Source: Pseudomonadota bacterium
GTDB taxonomy: Bacteria; Pseudomonadota; Gammaproteobacteria; Acidiferrobacterales; UBA6901
NCBI GenBank assembly: GCA_021790335.1
Contig: JAJYEE010000009.1
Span: 17,876 to 81,875, forward strand
Reading direction: 5' to 3'
DNA length: 64,000 nucleotides
The notes under the pieces are model-generated. The model saw only the letters and a program-made list of their open reading frames with translations. It was not told where the DNA came from and ran no database searches. How positions within the stretch are numbered: the first letter of the stretch is position 1; every line of letters begins with the position of its first letter. A program made the position numbers and the translations under genes. Below are positions 40,674-49,912 of the stretch, piece after piece.

Positions 40674-43412
40674 ATGCCTCTACACAGGCAGGACATTTTC
40701 GACCCGCGGCGTTTTGACGCTGACCTCTCCAGGCTTTCCGAGGACCGACCGAGCGGCCCGCGCCCGACCGCCGAAGCGCTTCCGCTGTTTCGAAGCGCGC
40801 TGCGCACCGGGCGCGAGGCCCTGAAGCAGCAATATCTCGACGGCGCACCGGTCCAGGACATCCTCGGCATGCATGCCTGGCTCGTCGACCAGCTGCTGAG
40901 CCGCGCCTGGGGCCGACACCAGCACCTGGCGCACGCCTGCGGGCGCATTGCGCTGGCCGCGGTTGGCGGCTACGGGCGCGGCGAACTGTATCCGGCTTCG
41001 GACGTAGACCTGCTCATCCTTCTGGAGAAACGCGGACACGCCAGCGCGCGCGAATTTGCCCGCACGCTACTCAGCTTTCTCTGGGACATGGGTCTTGAGG
41101 TGGGACACAGCGTGCGCACACTCAAAGACTGTGTACGCGAGTCCAAGAAGGACATCACGGTCGCCACCAACATGATGGAAGCGCGATGCCTGGCCGGCGA
41201 TACGGAGCTATTCGACGAGATGCGCACGGTCACGGGACCTCCGCGGATCTGGCCAAGCAAGAAGTTCTTCGCGGCCAAGTGGCAGGAACAGATCGAGCGC
41301 CACCATCATTTCGACGACACTGCATACAATCTCGAGCCGAACATCAAGGAGGGTCCGGGCGGCCTGCGCGACATCCAGATGATTGCCTGGGTGACGCAAC
41401 GCCACTTCGGTACCGCAACACTGCATGATCTCGTGGCGCTCGAGTTTCTGAGCGAAAGCGAGTACCGCAGCCTCACCCGCGGACGGCAACTGTTGGCACA
41501 GCTGCGCTGTGGCATCCACTACCTGGCCGGACACCGCGAGGACCGTCTGCTGTTCGATTACCAGGCAGCGCTTGCGGTACGCATGGGCTACGTCGACCGA
41601 CCCGGCAGCCTGGCGGTCGAGCAGTTCATGAAGCGCTATTACCGCGTCGTCAAGGAGCTGGCGCTGCTCAACGAAATCCTGCTGCAGCACTTCCAGGAGG
41701 CCATACTCAGCCCCGGCAAGAAACCGGTGCGGGCAATCAACCGGCGCTTTCAGGCGCGCGACGATTTCCTGGAAGTGACCCGCAGGAACGTTTTCGAGAA
41801 ATCGCCGTATGCGATCCTGGAGATGTTTCTCGTAATGGAGCAGCGCCCCGAACTCAAGGGCGTGCGCGCCCAGACCATACGTCTTCTGCGCGAGAACCTG
41901 CACCGCGTGAACAATCACTTCCGCCAGGACATCGCCTGTCGCAGCCTGTTCATGGCGATCCTGCGCGAGGCCCAGGGAATCACCCATGCCCTGCGGCGCA
42001 TGAACGCCTATGGCGTACTCGCGGCCTACATACCGGCATTCGGACGCATCGTCGGACAGATGCAGCACGATCTGTTTCATGTGTATACCGTCGACGAGCA
42101 CACGCTGTTCGTGGTGCGCAACCTCCGACGCTTCACCGTGCCGCAATTCCGGAGCGAATTTCCGCTCGCCAGCCACCTGATCCAGCACCTGGTGAAGCCG
42201 GAGCGCCTGTACCTGGCGGGCATGTTTCATGACATCGCCAAAGGCCGCGGCGGCGACCACTCCACGCTCGGGGAAAAAGAGGCACGCATTTTCTGTGAAA
42301 GACACGGGCTGAGCGAATACGACACGCGCTTCGTAAGCTGGCTGGTGCGCAACCACCTGGTGATGTCCTGGACCGCGCAACGCCAGGACATCACGGACCC
42401 CGGGGTGGTACTCGAGTTCGCCCAAAGAGTCGGCGACCAGGAACATCTCGACAACCTCTATCTTTTGACCGTGGCCGACATGCGTGGAACGAGTCCCGCA
42501 GTGTGGAACGTATGGAAGGACCGCCTCTTGTCGCAACTTCATACGGCAACCGCACGCGTGCTGCGCCGTGGTTTCGCCAGACCGATCGATCTTGAGGAGC
42601 GGATCAACGATCTCAAGCAGGAGGCCTTGCGCATCCTGGCAGACAAAGGCGTGGATCTTGATCTCGTGCGTCGCCACTGGGCACGCATGGAAAGCGACTA
42701 CTTTCTGCGGCACGACGCCGATGCACTGGCATGGCATGCCGAAAAAATGAGCGCCGCCGCAGTCGCCGACCTGCCGCTCGTTGCGGCCCGGTTCCATCCG
42801 AGCGCCGGTGGGACGGAATTCCTGGTATTCACCCCCGACCGTGACGACCTGTTTGCGGTGATCACCGGCGGCTTCGACCGCCTCAATCTGTCCATCGTGG
42901 ATGCACGCATCCACACCACCGGCTTCGGCTTTGCGCTCGATACCTTCGTCGCCCTGGATCACGCGGGCAATCCGGTCACCGAGACCGCACACCTAGCGGA
43001 GCTTGAGGCGGCTCTGCGCACGCAGTTGCTGAAGCCGAGGCCCGGCCGCGACCTGAAGAACGCACGCCTGCCGCGCGTGCTGCGTCACTTTCCGATCACC
43101 ACCAAAGTGAGCTTCGCCACTGCCCCCAATGGCCAGCAGACGATGATGGAGGTCGTTGCGCAAGACCGTCCAGGACTGCTCTACCAGGTTGCGCTTGCGC
43201 TGCAGCAATGCCGCGCGCGTTTGATAACGGCCAAGGTGGCCACCTACGGAGAACGCGCCGAGGACATCTTCTACATCGTCGACCGCGACGGCCAGGCCAT
43301 TACCGACAGCAAGCGCCGGGACTGCCTCGATACCGGCATCCGGGAACGTTTGGACCCGCAGAGCCTGCAACCCGGAGACAATGCCCGCGGCGGCGAAGTC
43401 ATCGAGATCTGA
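40674..43412 (+). CDS. glnD: Bifunctional [protein-PII] uridylyltransferase / uridylyl-removing enzyme
   Basis: This 912-residue nitrogen sensor has an N-terminal nucleotidyltransferase domain (AVGGYGRGELYPASDVDLLILL), the GlnD family helical domain, an HD phosphohydrolase domain (LAGMFHDIAKGRGGDHSTLG) and two C-terminal ACT domains (EFLVFTPDRDDLFAVITGGFDRLNLSIVDARI and MEVVAQDRPGLLYQVALALQQCRARL) that sense glutamine. It attaches or removes UMP on PII and so controls glutamine synthetase. It lies about 100 bases after map. Length agrees with E. coli GlnD (890). Confidence 0.97.
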   Translation: MPLHRQDIFDPRRFDADLSRLSEDRPSGPRPTAEALPLFRSALRTGREALKQQYLDGAPVQDILGMHAWLVDQLLSRAWGRHQHLAHACGRIALAAVGGYGRGELYPASDVDLLILLEKRGHASAREFARTLLSFLWDMGLEVGHSVRTLKDCVRESKKDITVATNMMEARCLAGDTELFDEMRTVTGPPRIWPSKKFFAAKWQEQIERHHHFDDTAYNLEPNIKEGPGGLRDIQMIAWVTQRHFGTATLHDLVALEFLSESEYRSLTRGRQLLAQLRCGIHYLAGHREDRLLFDYQAALAVRMGYVDRPGSLAVEQFMKRYYRVVKELALLNEILLQHFQEAILSPGKKPVRAINRRFQARDDFLEVTRRNVFEKSPYAILEMFLVMEQRPELKGVRAQTIRLLRENLHRVNNHFRQDIACRSLFMAILREAQGITHALRRMNAYGVLAAYIPAFGRIVGQMQHDLFHVYTVDEHTLFVVRNLRRFTVPQFRSEFPLASHLIQHLVKPERLYLAGMFHDIAKGRGGDHSTLGEKEARIFCERHGLSEYDTRFVSWLVRNHLVMSWTAQRQDITDPGVVLEFAQRVGDQEHLDNLYLLTVADMRGTSPAVWNVWKDRLLSQLHTATARVLRRGFARPIDLEERINDLKQEALRILADKGVDLDLVRRHWARMESDYFLRHDADALAWHAEKMSAAAVADLPLVAARFHPSAGGTEFLVFTPDRDDLFAVITGGFDRLNLSIVDARIHTTGFGFALDTFVALDHAGNPVTETAHLAELEAALRTQLLKPRPGRDLKNARLPRVLRHFPITTKVSFATAPNGQQTMMEVVAQDRPGLLYQVALALQQCRARLITAKVATYGERAEDIFYIVDRDGQAITDSKRRDCLDTGIRERLDPQSLQPGDNARGGEVIEI

Positions 43413-43436
43413 CCCGCGGCGCGGACGATGCGGCCA

Positions 43437-44807
43437 TCAGCCGTTCAGGACACTGTGGCTGCGGGAATAGCCAAAATAGATGATCATGCCGATCGCGAGC
43501 CAGATCACGAAGCGCAACCAGGTGATGAGGGGCAGGCTCGCCATGAGGTAAAGACAGAACGCGATCCCGAGCAGCGGAATCACCGGGCTCCACGGAGTCC
43601 TGAACGGACGCTTGAGATCCGGCTTGGTACGGCGCAGGACGATGACCCCGCAGCATACCAGCACGAAGGCCGACAGCGTTCCGATGTTGACGAGCTCCGC
43701 CACGTCCCCGATCGGCGTGAAACCGGCGATTGACGCGATCAGCAGGCCGCTCACCACGATCACCCGCAGCGGCGTGCGGGTGCGGGCATTGATCGCCGAA
43801 AACACCGGCGGCAGCAGGCCGTCGCGCGACATGGACAGGAATATGCGCGTCAGCCCGTAGTACAGCACGAGCATCACCGTGGTGAGCCCGGCGATCGCAC
43901 CGGCGGCGACCACCGCCGACGCCCAGCGGTATCCGAGGCGCAGCATGGATTCAGCCACCGGCGAGGGTACATTGAGCGTGCCATAGGGAACGATCCCCGT
44001 GAGCAGCCCGGCCACCGCCATGTAGATCACCGTGCACACGGCCAGAGAAACCAGAATGCCAATCGGCAGGTCGCGCGGCGGATTGACCGCTTCTTCTGCC
44101 GCGGTCGAAACGGCATCGAAGCCGATGTAGGCGAAAAATATCAGCGCCGCGCCACCCATCACGCCTTTCCACCCAAATGGCATGAACGGATGCCAATTCG
44201 CCGGCTGGACATTAAACACCGCCACAGCCACGAAAGTCGCGATCGCGACGACTTTCACCAGAACCATGACAGCGTTGAAGCGCGCGCTTTGGCGCACTCC
44301 GACTGCGAGTAGCGCACTCAGGACCAGCACGATGAGCGCAGCCGGCAGATTGATGATCCCGCCATCAGCCGGGGCGGTCAGCAGCACCGCCGGCATATGC
44401 AGCCCGACTGCCGTCAACGCGTTATTGAAGTAGCCTGACCAGCCAATCGCAACCACCGCAACGGCCACGCCGTACTCGAGAATCAGATCCCAGCCGATGA
44501 TCCAGGCAACCAGTTCGCCCAGCCCGGCGTAGGCGTAGCCATAGGCACTACCGCAGCCGCCTATGCTGGATGCGAGCTCAGCGTAGGCCAGCGCCGAGAA
44601 TGCGCAAGCAAAGCCCGAGACCACGAAGGAAAGCACAATGGCCGGACCCGCCTTGGTCGCCGCTGCAATGCCCGTAAGCACGAATATACCGGCGCCGATG
44701 ATGGCCCCTATGCCCAGCAGGGTCAGGTCGAAAGCGGTCAGACAGCGCCGCAATCCGGTGTCGCAATACATGTCGGCATTGATCGGTTTGGTCCGAAGCA
44801 GGCTCAT
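43437..44807 (-). CDS. APC-family amino acid permease (cationic amino acid transporter type)
   Basis: This 456-residue membrane protein has about 12 helices. The motif LLGIGAIIGAGIFVLTGIAA in the first helix is the APC substrate-backbone site. LSFVVSGFACAFSALAYAELASSIGGCGSAYGYAY and FFAYIGFDAVSTAAEEAVNPPRDLPIGI match the CAT/YfnA branch. It should import amino acids with protons; the exact substrate cannot be fixed. It stands alone, converging on glnD with a gap of about 25 bases. Confidence 0.9.
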   Translation of the reverse strand: MSLLRTKPINADMYCDTGLRRCLTAFDLTLLGIGAIIGAGIFVLTGIAAATKAGPAIVLSFVVSGFACAFSALAYAELASSIGGCGSAYGYAYAGLGELVAWIIGWDLILEYGVAVAVVAIGWSGYFNNALTAVGLHMPAVLLTAPADGGIINLPAALIVLVLSALLAVGVRQSARFNAVMVLVKVVAIATFVAVAVFNVQPANWHPFMPFGWKGVMGGAALIFFAYIGFDAVSTAAEEAVNPPRDLPIGILVSLAVCTVIYMAVAGLLTGIVPYGTLNVPSPVAESMLRLGYRWASAVVAAGAIAGLTTVMLVLYYGLTRIFLSMSRDGLLPPVFSAINARTRTPLRVIVVSGLLIASIAGFTPIGDVAELVNIGTLSAFVLVCCGVIVLRRTKPDLKRPFRTPWSPVIPLLGIAFCLYLMASLPLITWLRFVIWLAIGMIIYFGYSRSHSVLNG

Positions 44808-44888
44808 TTCCCCTCTCTCCCGTTATTCTGATAAACCGCAGTTTTCGCTCTTTCTGAAATCGACCGATTGCATGGTGCCGGCAGCCAT

Positions 44889-46226
44889 TCAGCCGCGGTC
44901 TCCAGGCGCCGGGATGCGCAGCCTCAGGCCGATGCGGATAGTGCTGCCCCTGAGACCATTGACGTCACGCAACGCGGTCACGGACACGTCATGGCGCTGC
45001 GCGATGGCCGTGAGGGTGTCTCCGGGACGCACGACGTATTGGTCGAAGACCGGCTTCGCAGCCTGTGCGGTCTTTATCGGAACACCGCGCCTTGCCAGAA
45101 GCCAGGGCTCGGCCCGCTCCAGCCCGTCGAATATCGCCCTGGCGGTGCGTTCCTGGAATCGTTTGCTGCGCAGTTTGCGCTCGTCCGCGGGATTGGAAAT
45201 GAAACCGGTTTCGATAAGAACCGACGGAACGGGCGATTCTAACACCACGAATCCGGCCTGCTCGACCTTGCTCGAATGCAGCGGCGCTACCCTACGCAGA
45301 TAGGGAAGCATGTCATCGCCAAGCCGCACGCTGTCGGCGATGGTCGCCGATTTGGTCAGGTCCCCCAGAACCTGGCCAACACCGCTTTCCACGCTGTTCA
45401 GATTCACTCCTCCGATCCAGTCGGATTCGTTTTCATCGCTCGCTAGCGCTCTGGCAAGGGCGCTGGTGGCGCCCTTCTCGGACAGGGCATAAACCGAAGC
45501 TCCTTGGGCATCGACGATGCGGCCCGGCATGGAATCCGCGTGGATCGAAATGAACACGTCCGCCCCCTTGGCCATGCGCCTGCGCGTCACCAGCGGAACA
45601 TAATAGTCGCCGGTACGCGTCATGATCGCCTTCATTCCCGGCTGTGCGGCCACAAGCCGGTCCAGATCACGCGCGATCGCGAGCACCACCGTCTTCTCTT
45701 GCGTGCCGTAGAGATGGCCGGTCGCTCCCGGATCATCGCCGCCGTGTCCAGGGTCAATGACTACCACAAATTCCCGCGACGGCGGCGCCGCTGCCTGCGC
45801 CCTGAGCCGGGCACGTTCCTGCGCCGCCTTTGCGGCGTCATAAAGGTCCACGACCAGGCGATGGCCGTACGGGCCGGCCGGCTTCAGCAGGAAACTGCGG
45901 GGCTGGGCGTCGATCTTGAGATCAACGACGATGCGCACCGTGTGGTTCGCGCGCGGGCCGCTGCGCATATCCGAAACGATCGCGCTTCCACTTCCGAGCT
46001 GCGGCAGGGGCCTGCCGAGGCGTGCGTTGTGGAGATCGATCACCACACGGTAGGGATCCTTGAGCATGAACAGCCGGTAATTGAGCGATCCGCTCAGGTC
46101 GAAGACCAGACGGGTGTAATCCGGCGCGGGCCACATCCGGACATTTTCAATGGATACCAGACGGGCCCAGCAGGACACAGGGAAAGTCAGGAGAATCAAA
46201 AGGAAGAAAACGCGTGCCGGTCTCAT
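44889..46226 (-). CDS. amiC: N-acetylmuramoyl-L-alanine amidase AmiC-type, with AMIN and LysM domains
   Basis: A signal peptide (RVFFLLILLTFPVSCWA) leads to an AMIN septum-targeting domain (LVSIENVRMWPAPDYTRLVFDLSG), an Amidase_3 catalytic domain with zinc ligands in VVIDPGHGGDDPGATG and SIHADSM and the late PSVLIETGFISN Glu, and a C-terminal LysM (QYVVRPGDTLTAIAQRHDVSVTALRDVNGL). It splits septal peptidoglycan in daughter cell separation. Its ATG overlaps the tsaE stop; the order nnrD-tsaE-amiC matches yjeF-tsaE-amiB in E. coli. Whether amiB or amiC is the better symbol is unclear. Confidence 0.93.
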   Translation of the reverse strand: MRPARVFFLLILLTFPVSCWARLVSIENVRMWPAPDYTRLVFDLSGSLNYRLFMLKDPYRVVIDLHNARLGRPLPQLGSGSAIVSDMRSGPRANHTVRIVVDLKIDAQPRSFLLKPAGPYGHRLVVDLYDAAKAAQERARLRAQAAAPPSREFVVVIDPGHGGDDPGATGHLYGTQEKTVVLAIARDLDRLVAAQPGMKAIMTRTGDYYVPLVTRRRMAKGADVFISIHADSMPGRIVDAQGASVYALSEKGATSALARALASDENESDWIGGVNLNSVESGVGQVLGDLTKSATIADSVRLGDDMLPYLRRVAPLHSSKVEQAGFVVLESPVPSVLIETGFISNPADERKLRSKRFQERTARAIFDGLERAEPWLLARRGVPIKTAQAAKPVFDQYVVRPGDTLTAIAQRHDVSVTALRDVNGLRGSTIRIGLRLRIPAPGDRG

Positions 46227-46678
46227 TCCAGACCGCTCAGAAGTACTGCCCCGTCGTCGCTGTTGGAAACCAGTCGCACGCTGCGCGCATGATCAACCCT
46301 GCCTATAAAAACGTCAACATCCGGACGCGGCAGGATGCCGACGCCACGCTCCGGCCACTCCACGATACATACTCCCTGTCCTTGAAAATAATCACGGATT
46401 CCAAGAAATTCCAGTTCCTCGGGATCTTCCATTCGATAGAGGTCGAAATGATACATTCGGAAATCCCCGAAATCGTAAGGCTCGACCAGGGTATAGGTGG
46501 GGCTTTTCACCGATCCCGCGTAACCCAGGCCACGCAGAACGCCACGGACCATCGTGGTCTTGCCGGCGCCGAGTTCCCCGTGCAGAAATATCGCCTGTCC
46601 GGCCCGCAGCCGCGGGGCAAGCGCCGCACCCAGCGATTCCATGCCCTGCTCATCCGGCACGAGGAGGACCACGCTCAC
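46223..46678 (-). CDS. tsaE: tRNA threonylcarbamoyladenosine biosynthesis ATPase TsaE
   Basis: This small P-loop protein has the Walker A FLHGELGAGKTTMVRGVLRGLGY, then SPTYTLVEPYDFGDFRMYHFDLYRMEDPEELEFLGIRDYF, the TsaE signature. It supports TsaBD in making t6A37 on tRNAs that read ANN codons. The start at GTG 46678 forms a GTGA overlap with the nnrD stop and gives 151 residues. The frame opens earlier, at 46789, but that part lies inside nnrD. Confidence 0.95.
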   Translation of the reverse strand: MSVVLLVPDEQGMESLGAALAPRLRAGQAIFLHGELGAGKTTMVRGVLRGLGYAGSVKSPTYTLVEPYDFGDFRMYHFDLYRMEDPEELEFLGIRDYFQGQGVCIVEWPERGVGILPRPDVDVFIGRVDHARSVRLVSNSDDGAVLLSGLE

Positions 46679-48171
46679 GGCTCCACCAGCGCGTTGACCA
46701 GCGAACGGACCCGAGGTAACAGATCCTGCGCCAGCAGGCCACGCTCGCCGCCGAGCGCACTGGCTTCGTCGGCAGCAGCGGCATGACACCAGATCCCCAT
46801 GCGCGCGGCATCCAGCGCAGCCACCCCCTGCGCCATCAGCCCGGCAATGATGCCGGTCAGCACGTCACCCATTCCGCCGCTCGCCATCCCCGGGTTGCCG
46901 CGATCACACAGCCAGACGGGATCGTCCCCACCACCCGCCACCAGGCTGCCCGAGCCCTTGAGCGCGCACACTCCACCAAAGCGGCTGACGATCCCGCGTA
47001 CTGCCGTGAACCGATCATTCTGCACATCGTCGGTGCTACAGCCCAGCAGCCGCCCGCCCTCGCCCGGGTGCGGCGTCAGGATCCAGTTGTCACGCATCGC
47101 CGGGGCGGCGGCAAGCAGATTCAGCGCATCGGCATCGACCACCAGATGCTGGTGGCTTTCGCGCACCACTTGCCATAATTCCCGCGCCCAGGCGTCCTGG
47201 CCGAGGCCCGGACCGACCGCGATCACGTCTGCCCGCGCCAGCAGGGCACGCAAGCGGTCACCTGCATCGATGCCGTGCACGATAAGTTCAGGCCGCGCCT
47301 GATTGAGACAGGCCGCATGCGCGGGGTGCGTAGCGACGGTAACCAGTCCGGCCCCAGCGCGGTATGCTGCCGCACCGGCGAGGTGCACCGCACCTCCCAT
47401 GCCCGGTCCTCCGCCAACCACCAGTACTCTGCCGGCATCGCCCTTGTGTGCGTGGCGCGCACGCGGGCGCAGCAGACACCGCAGGCTGTCCGCCGAAATG
47501 CGCCGTGCCAGCGGTGCTACCGCCGCCATGCTCTGCGCAGACACCCCGAGGTTGTCGAGAAGAATGTCTCCGCAGTATTCGCGCCCGTAGCCGGTAAACA
47601 TCCCGGCTTTCAGGCAGATCAGCCCGAGGGTCGCCGCCGCGCGCACCGCACCGCCAAGAACGCGCCCGCTGTCGGCATGCAGGCCGGAGGGCAGATCGAC
47701 CGACAGCACCGGCAACCCGCAGCCGTTGATGGCCTCGACCGCCGCCCGCCACTCACCCTGAAGCGTACGCTCCAGACCCGTGCCGAACAGCGCATCGACC
47801 ACCACGTCGGCGCGTGCCAGGTCAGCGGCACACAGTGGCTGTACCGACACGCCGCAGGCGAGCAACCGCTCGCGGGCACCCGCGGCGTCGCCCGCCAAGC
47901 TGCCTGGTTTTGCCGGGTACATGACCTGAATCGCAATGCCCGCGGCCTGTGCCAGACGTGCGACCACATAACCGTCACCACCGTTGTTGCCAGGCCCGCA
48001 GACCACGGCGACGCGCCGCGCCCGCGGCCAACGCCGGCGCAACAGATCGAACACCGCCACACCGGCGCGCTCCATAAGCGGCTCGGCGGCCGGGCGGCGA
48101 TCGAGCATGGCACGCCGGTCGATTTCGCGCGCCTGTGCGGCGCTGTACAGCGCTTCGGGCAGATCCTCCAT
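46675..48171 (-). CDS. nnrD: Bifunctional NAD(P)H-hydrate repair enzyme (epimerase and ADP-dependent dehydratase)
   Basis: The N-terminal YjeF_N domain (VAVVCGPGNNGGDGYVVARLAQAAGI, VDALFGTGL) epimerises damaged NAD(P)HX. The C-terminal ribokinase-like domain (HKGDAGRVLVVGGGPGMGGAVHLAG, WILTPHPGEGGRLLG and the dehydratase signature NPGMASGGMGDVLTGIIAGL) dehydrates it with ADP. The ATG at 48171 is preferred to the frame opening at 48243, which would overlap the divergent queG. The two genes start only about 20 bases apart. Confidence 0.94.
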   Translation of the reverse strand: MEDLPEALYSAAQAREIDRRAMLDRRPAAEPLMERAGVAVFDLLRRRWPRARRVAVVCGPGNNGGDGYVVARLAQAAGIAIQVMYPAKPGSLAGDAAGARERLLACGVSVQPLCAADLARADVVVDALFGTGLERTLQGEWRAAVEAINGCGLPVLSVDLPSGLHADSGRVLGGAVRAAATLGLICLKAGMFTGYGREYCGDILLDNLGVSAQSMAAVAPLARRISADSLRCLLRPRARHAHKGDAGRVLVVGGGPGMGGAVHLAGAAAYRAGAGLVTVATHPAHAACLNQARPELIVHGIDAGDRLRALLARADVIAVGPGLGQDAWARELWQVVRESHQHLVVDADALNLLAAAPAMRDNWILTPHPGEGGRLLGCSTDDVQNDRFTAVRGIVSRFGGVCALKGSGSLVAGGGDDPVWLCDRGNPGMASGGMGDVLTGIIAGLMAQGVAALDAARMGIWCHAAAADEASALGGERGLLAQDLLPRVRSLVNALVEP

Positions 48172-48190
48172 AGCGGTATGATAGAGATTA

Positions 48191-49273
48191 ATGGCGATTG
48201 CTCCAATGCAAAAGGTCGACCCCGGACACCTGGCACACGACATCAGGGCGTGGGGGTTGGCGCTCGGTTTCGACCAGGTCGGCTTCGCGGATACCGAACT
48301 CGGCCCCGATGAACTGCATATGCTGAACTGGCTGGCACGGGGCCGGCATGGAGAAATGTCCTATATGGAGCGCCACGGCACGCTGCGCAGCCGACCTGCG
48401 GACCTCGTGCCGGGAACGTTGCGAGTGATATCGGTGCGCATGAACTACCTGCCGCCGGGCGCGGCCGGCATGCCGCAGGTCCTTGCTGATCCCACGCTCG
48501 CCTATGTTGCCCGTTATGCGCTGGGACGGGATTATCACCGGCTGGTGCGCGCCCGCCTTCAGGCGCTGGCGGACCGCATCGAATCGGTTGTCGGCGCCTT
48601 CGGCTATCGTGCCTTTGCCGACAGCGCACCGGTATTGGAAAAAGCGCTGGCACGCAACGCCGGCCTCGGATGGATCGGCAAGCACACGAACCTGATTCAC
48701 CGCGACGCAGGGTCGTGGTTTTTCCTGGGAGAACTTTACACCGACCTGCCTCTGCCTGCCGACAACGCCGCGACCGAACACTGCGGCAGCTGCCGCCGCT
48801 GCATCGATGCCTGCCCGACGGGCGCCATTGTAGCTCCCTATGAAGTCGACGCCCGCCGCTGCATCTCCTACCTCACCATCGAACTGCGCACCGCCATCCC
48901 GGTCGAACTGCGTCCGCTGATTGGAAACCGCATCTATGGCTGCGACGACTGCCAAATCGTCTGCCCGTGGAACCGTCTCGCGACGACAAGCACCATCGCC
49001 GATTTCGCGCCGCGTAACGGGCTGGATTCACCACGGCTAATGGAGCTTTTTTCCTGGAGCGAGGAGGAATTCCGGCGTCGTACCGAGGGCTCTGCCATCC
49101 GCCGCACCGGCTACGAGTGCTGGCTGCGCAATGTCGCGGTCGCGCTCGGCAATGCGCCGGCGGACGTGGCCGTGACCGCGGCACTCGAGGGCCGCGCCGA
49201 CCATCCTTCGGAGCTGGTGCGTGAACACGTACGCTGGGCTCTTGCCCGGCAGCGCTGCGGATCTGCCGCCTGA
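48191..49273 (+). CDS. queG: Epoxyqueuosine reductase
   Basis: This 360-residue cobalamin and iron-sulphur enzyme catalyses the last step of queuosine synthesis in tRNA. The N-terminal domain (WGLALGFDQVGFAD, ALARNAGLGWIGKHTNLI) is followed by two [4Fe-4S] motifs, CGSCRRCIDACPTGAI and CDDCQIVCPWN. It is divergent from nnrD and converges on orn. An ATG five codons in (MQKVDPGHL) is an alternative start. Confidence 0.95.
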   Translation: MAIAPMQKVDPGHLAHDIRAWGLALGFDQVGFADTELGPDELHMLNWLARGRHGEMSYMERHGTLRSRPADLVPGTLRVISVRMNYLPPGAAGMPQVLADPTLAYVARYALGRDYHRLVRARLQALADRIESVVGAFGYRAFADSAPVLEKALARNAGLGWIGKHTNLIHRDAGSWFFLGELYTDLPLPADNAATEHCGSCRRCIDACPTGAIVAPYEVDARRCISYLTIELRTAIPVELRPLIGNRIYGCDDCQIVCPWNRLATTSTIADFAPRNGLDSPRLMELFSWSEEEFRRRTEGSAIRRTGYECWLRNVAVALGNAPADVAVTAALEGRADHPSELVREHVRWALARQRCGSAA

Positions 49274-49297
49274 GCGGCTGCCTGCCTGGTCCGGACG

Positions 49298-49846
49298 TCA
49301 GGAGAGGCGCAGGAAATGCTCGCGGTAATAGCGCAGCTCCGCGACCGACTCCATGATGTCGTCCAATGCCTTGTGGCTGTTCTTCTTTTCGAAGCCACTG
49401 TACAAGCCGGGCCTCCAGCGCTTCACTAGTTCCTTCAGTGAGCTCACGTCGAGGTTGCGGTAATGCAACCAGGATTCGAGTTGCGGCATGAAACGCACGA
49501 GGAACCGCCGATCCTGGCATATGCTGTTGCCGCAAAGCGGTGAGCGGTTTTTCGGCACATGCCGCTGAATAAACGCCAGCGTCTGCTTTTCCGCATCCGC
49601 TTCGCTAAGCGTCGAAGCGCGGACACGCTCGACCAGGCCGCTCGCCTGGTGGGTCCGGGTATTCCAATCGTCCATGGCCGCAAGCACGTCCTCGGGCTGG
49701 TGAATGGCCAGCACCGGGCCTTGGGCGATAATCTCCAGCTCACTGTCGGTGATCACCGTTGCGATCTCGATGATGCAGTCCGACTCTGGTCTCAATCCCG
49801 TCATCTCCAGGTCTATCCAGACCAGAGCATTAGGATCCTGGGGCAT
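49298..49846 (-). CDS. orn: Oligoribonuclease
   Basis: This 182-residue DEDDh exonuclease has [26 protein letters not shown] (first Asp and Glu), [34 protein letters not shown] and the closing [21 protein letters not shown] (His and Asp). It degrades 2-5 nucleotide RNAs, including pGpG from cyclic di-GMP turnover. It is divergent from the M48 protease gene. Confidence 0.97.
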   Translation of the reverse strand: MPQDPNALVWIDLEMTGLRPESDCIIEIATVITDSELEIIAQGPVLAIHQPEDVLAAMDDWNTRTHQASGLVERVRASTLSEADAEKQTLAFIQRHVPKNRSPLCGNSICQDRRFLVRFMPQLESWLHYRNLDVSSLKELVKRWRPGLYSGFEKKNSHKALDDIMESVAELRYYREHFLRLS

Positions 49847-49912
49847 GCGTTTTCTCCCGGTTTCGCTTGATGCTAAACTGCGTCAGCACTCCATGATATC
49901 ACTGCCTGACCG

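Noticed and set aside
41208-42992. 594-codon minus-strand frame opposite glnD
   Set aside because: It is the antisense shadow of the well-supported glnD gene, with no recognisable motif.
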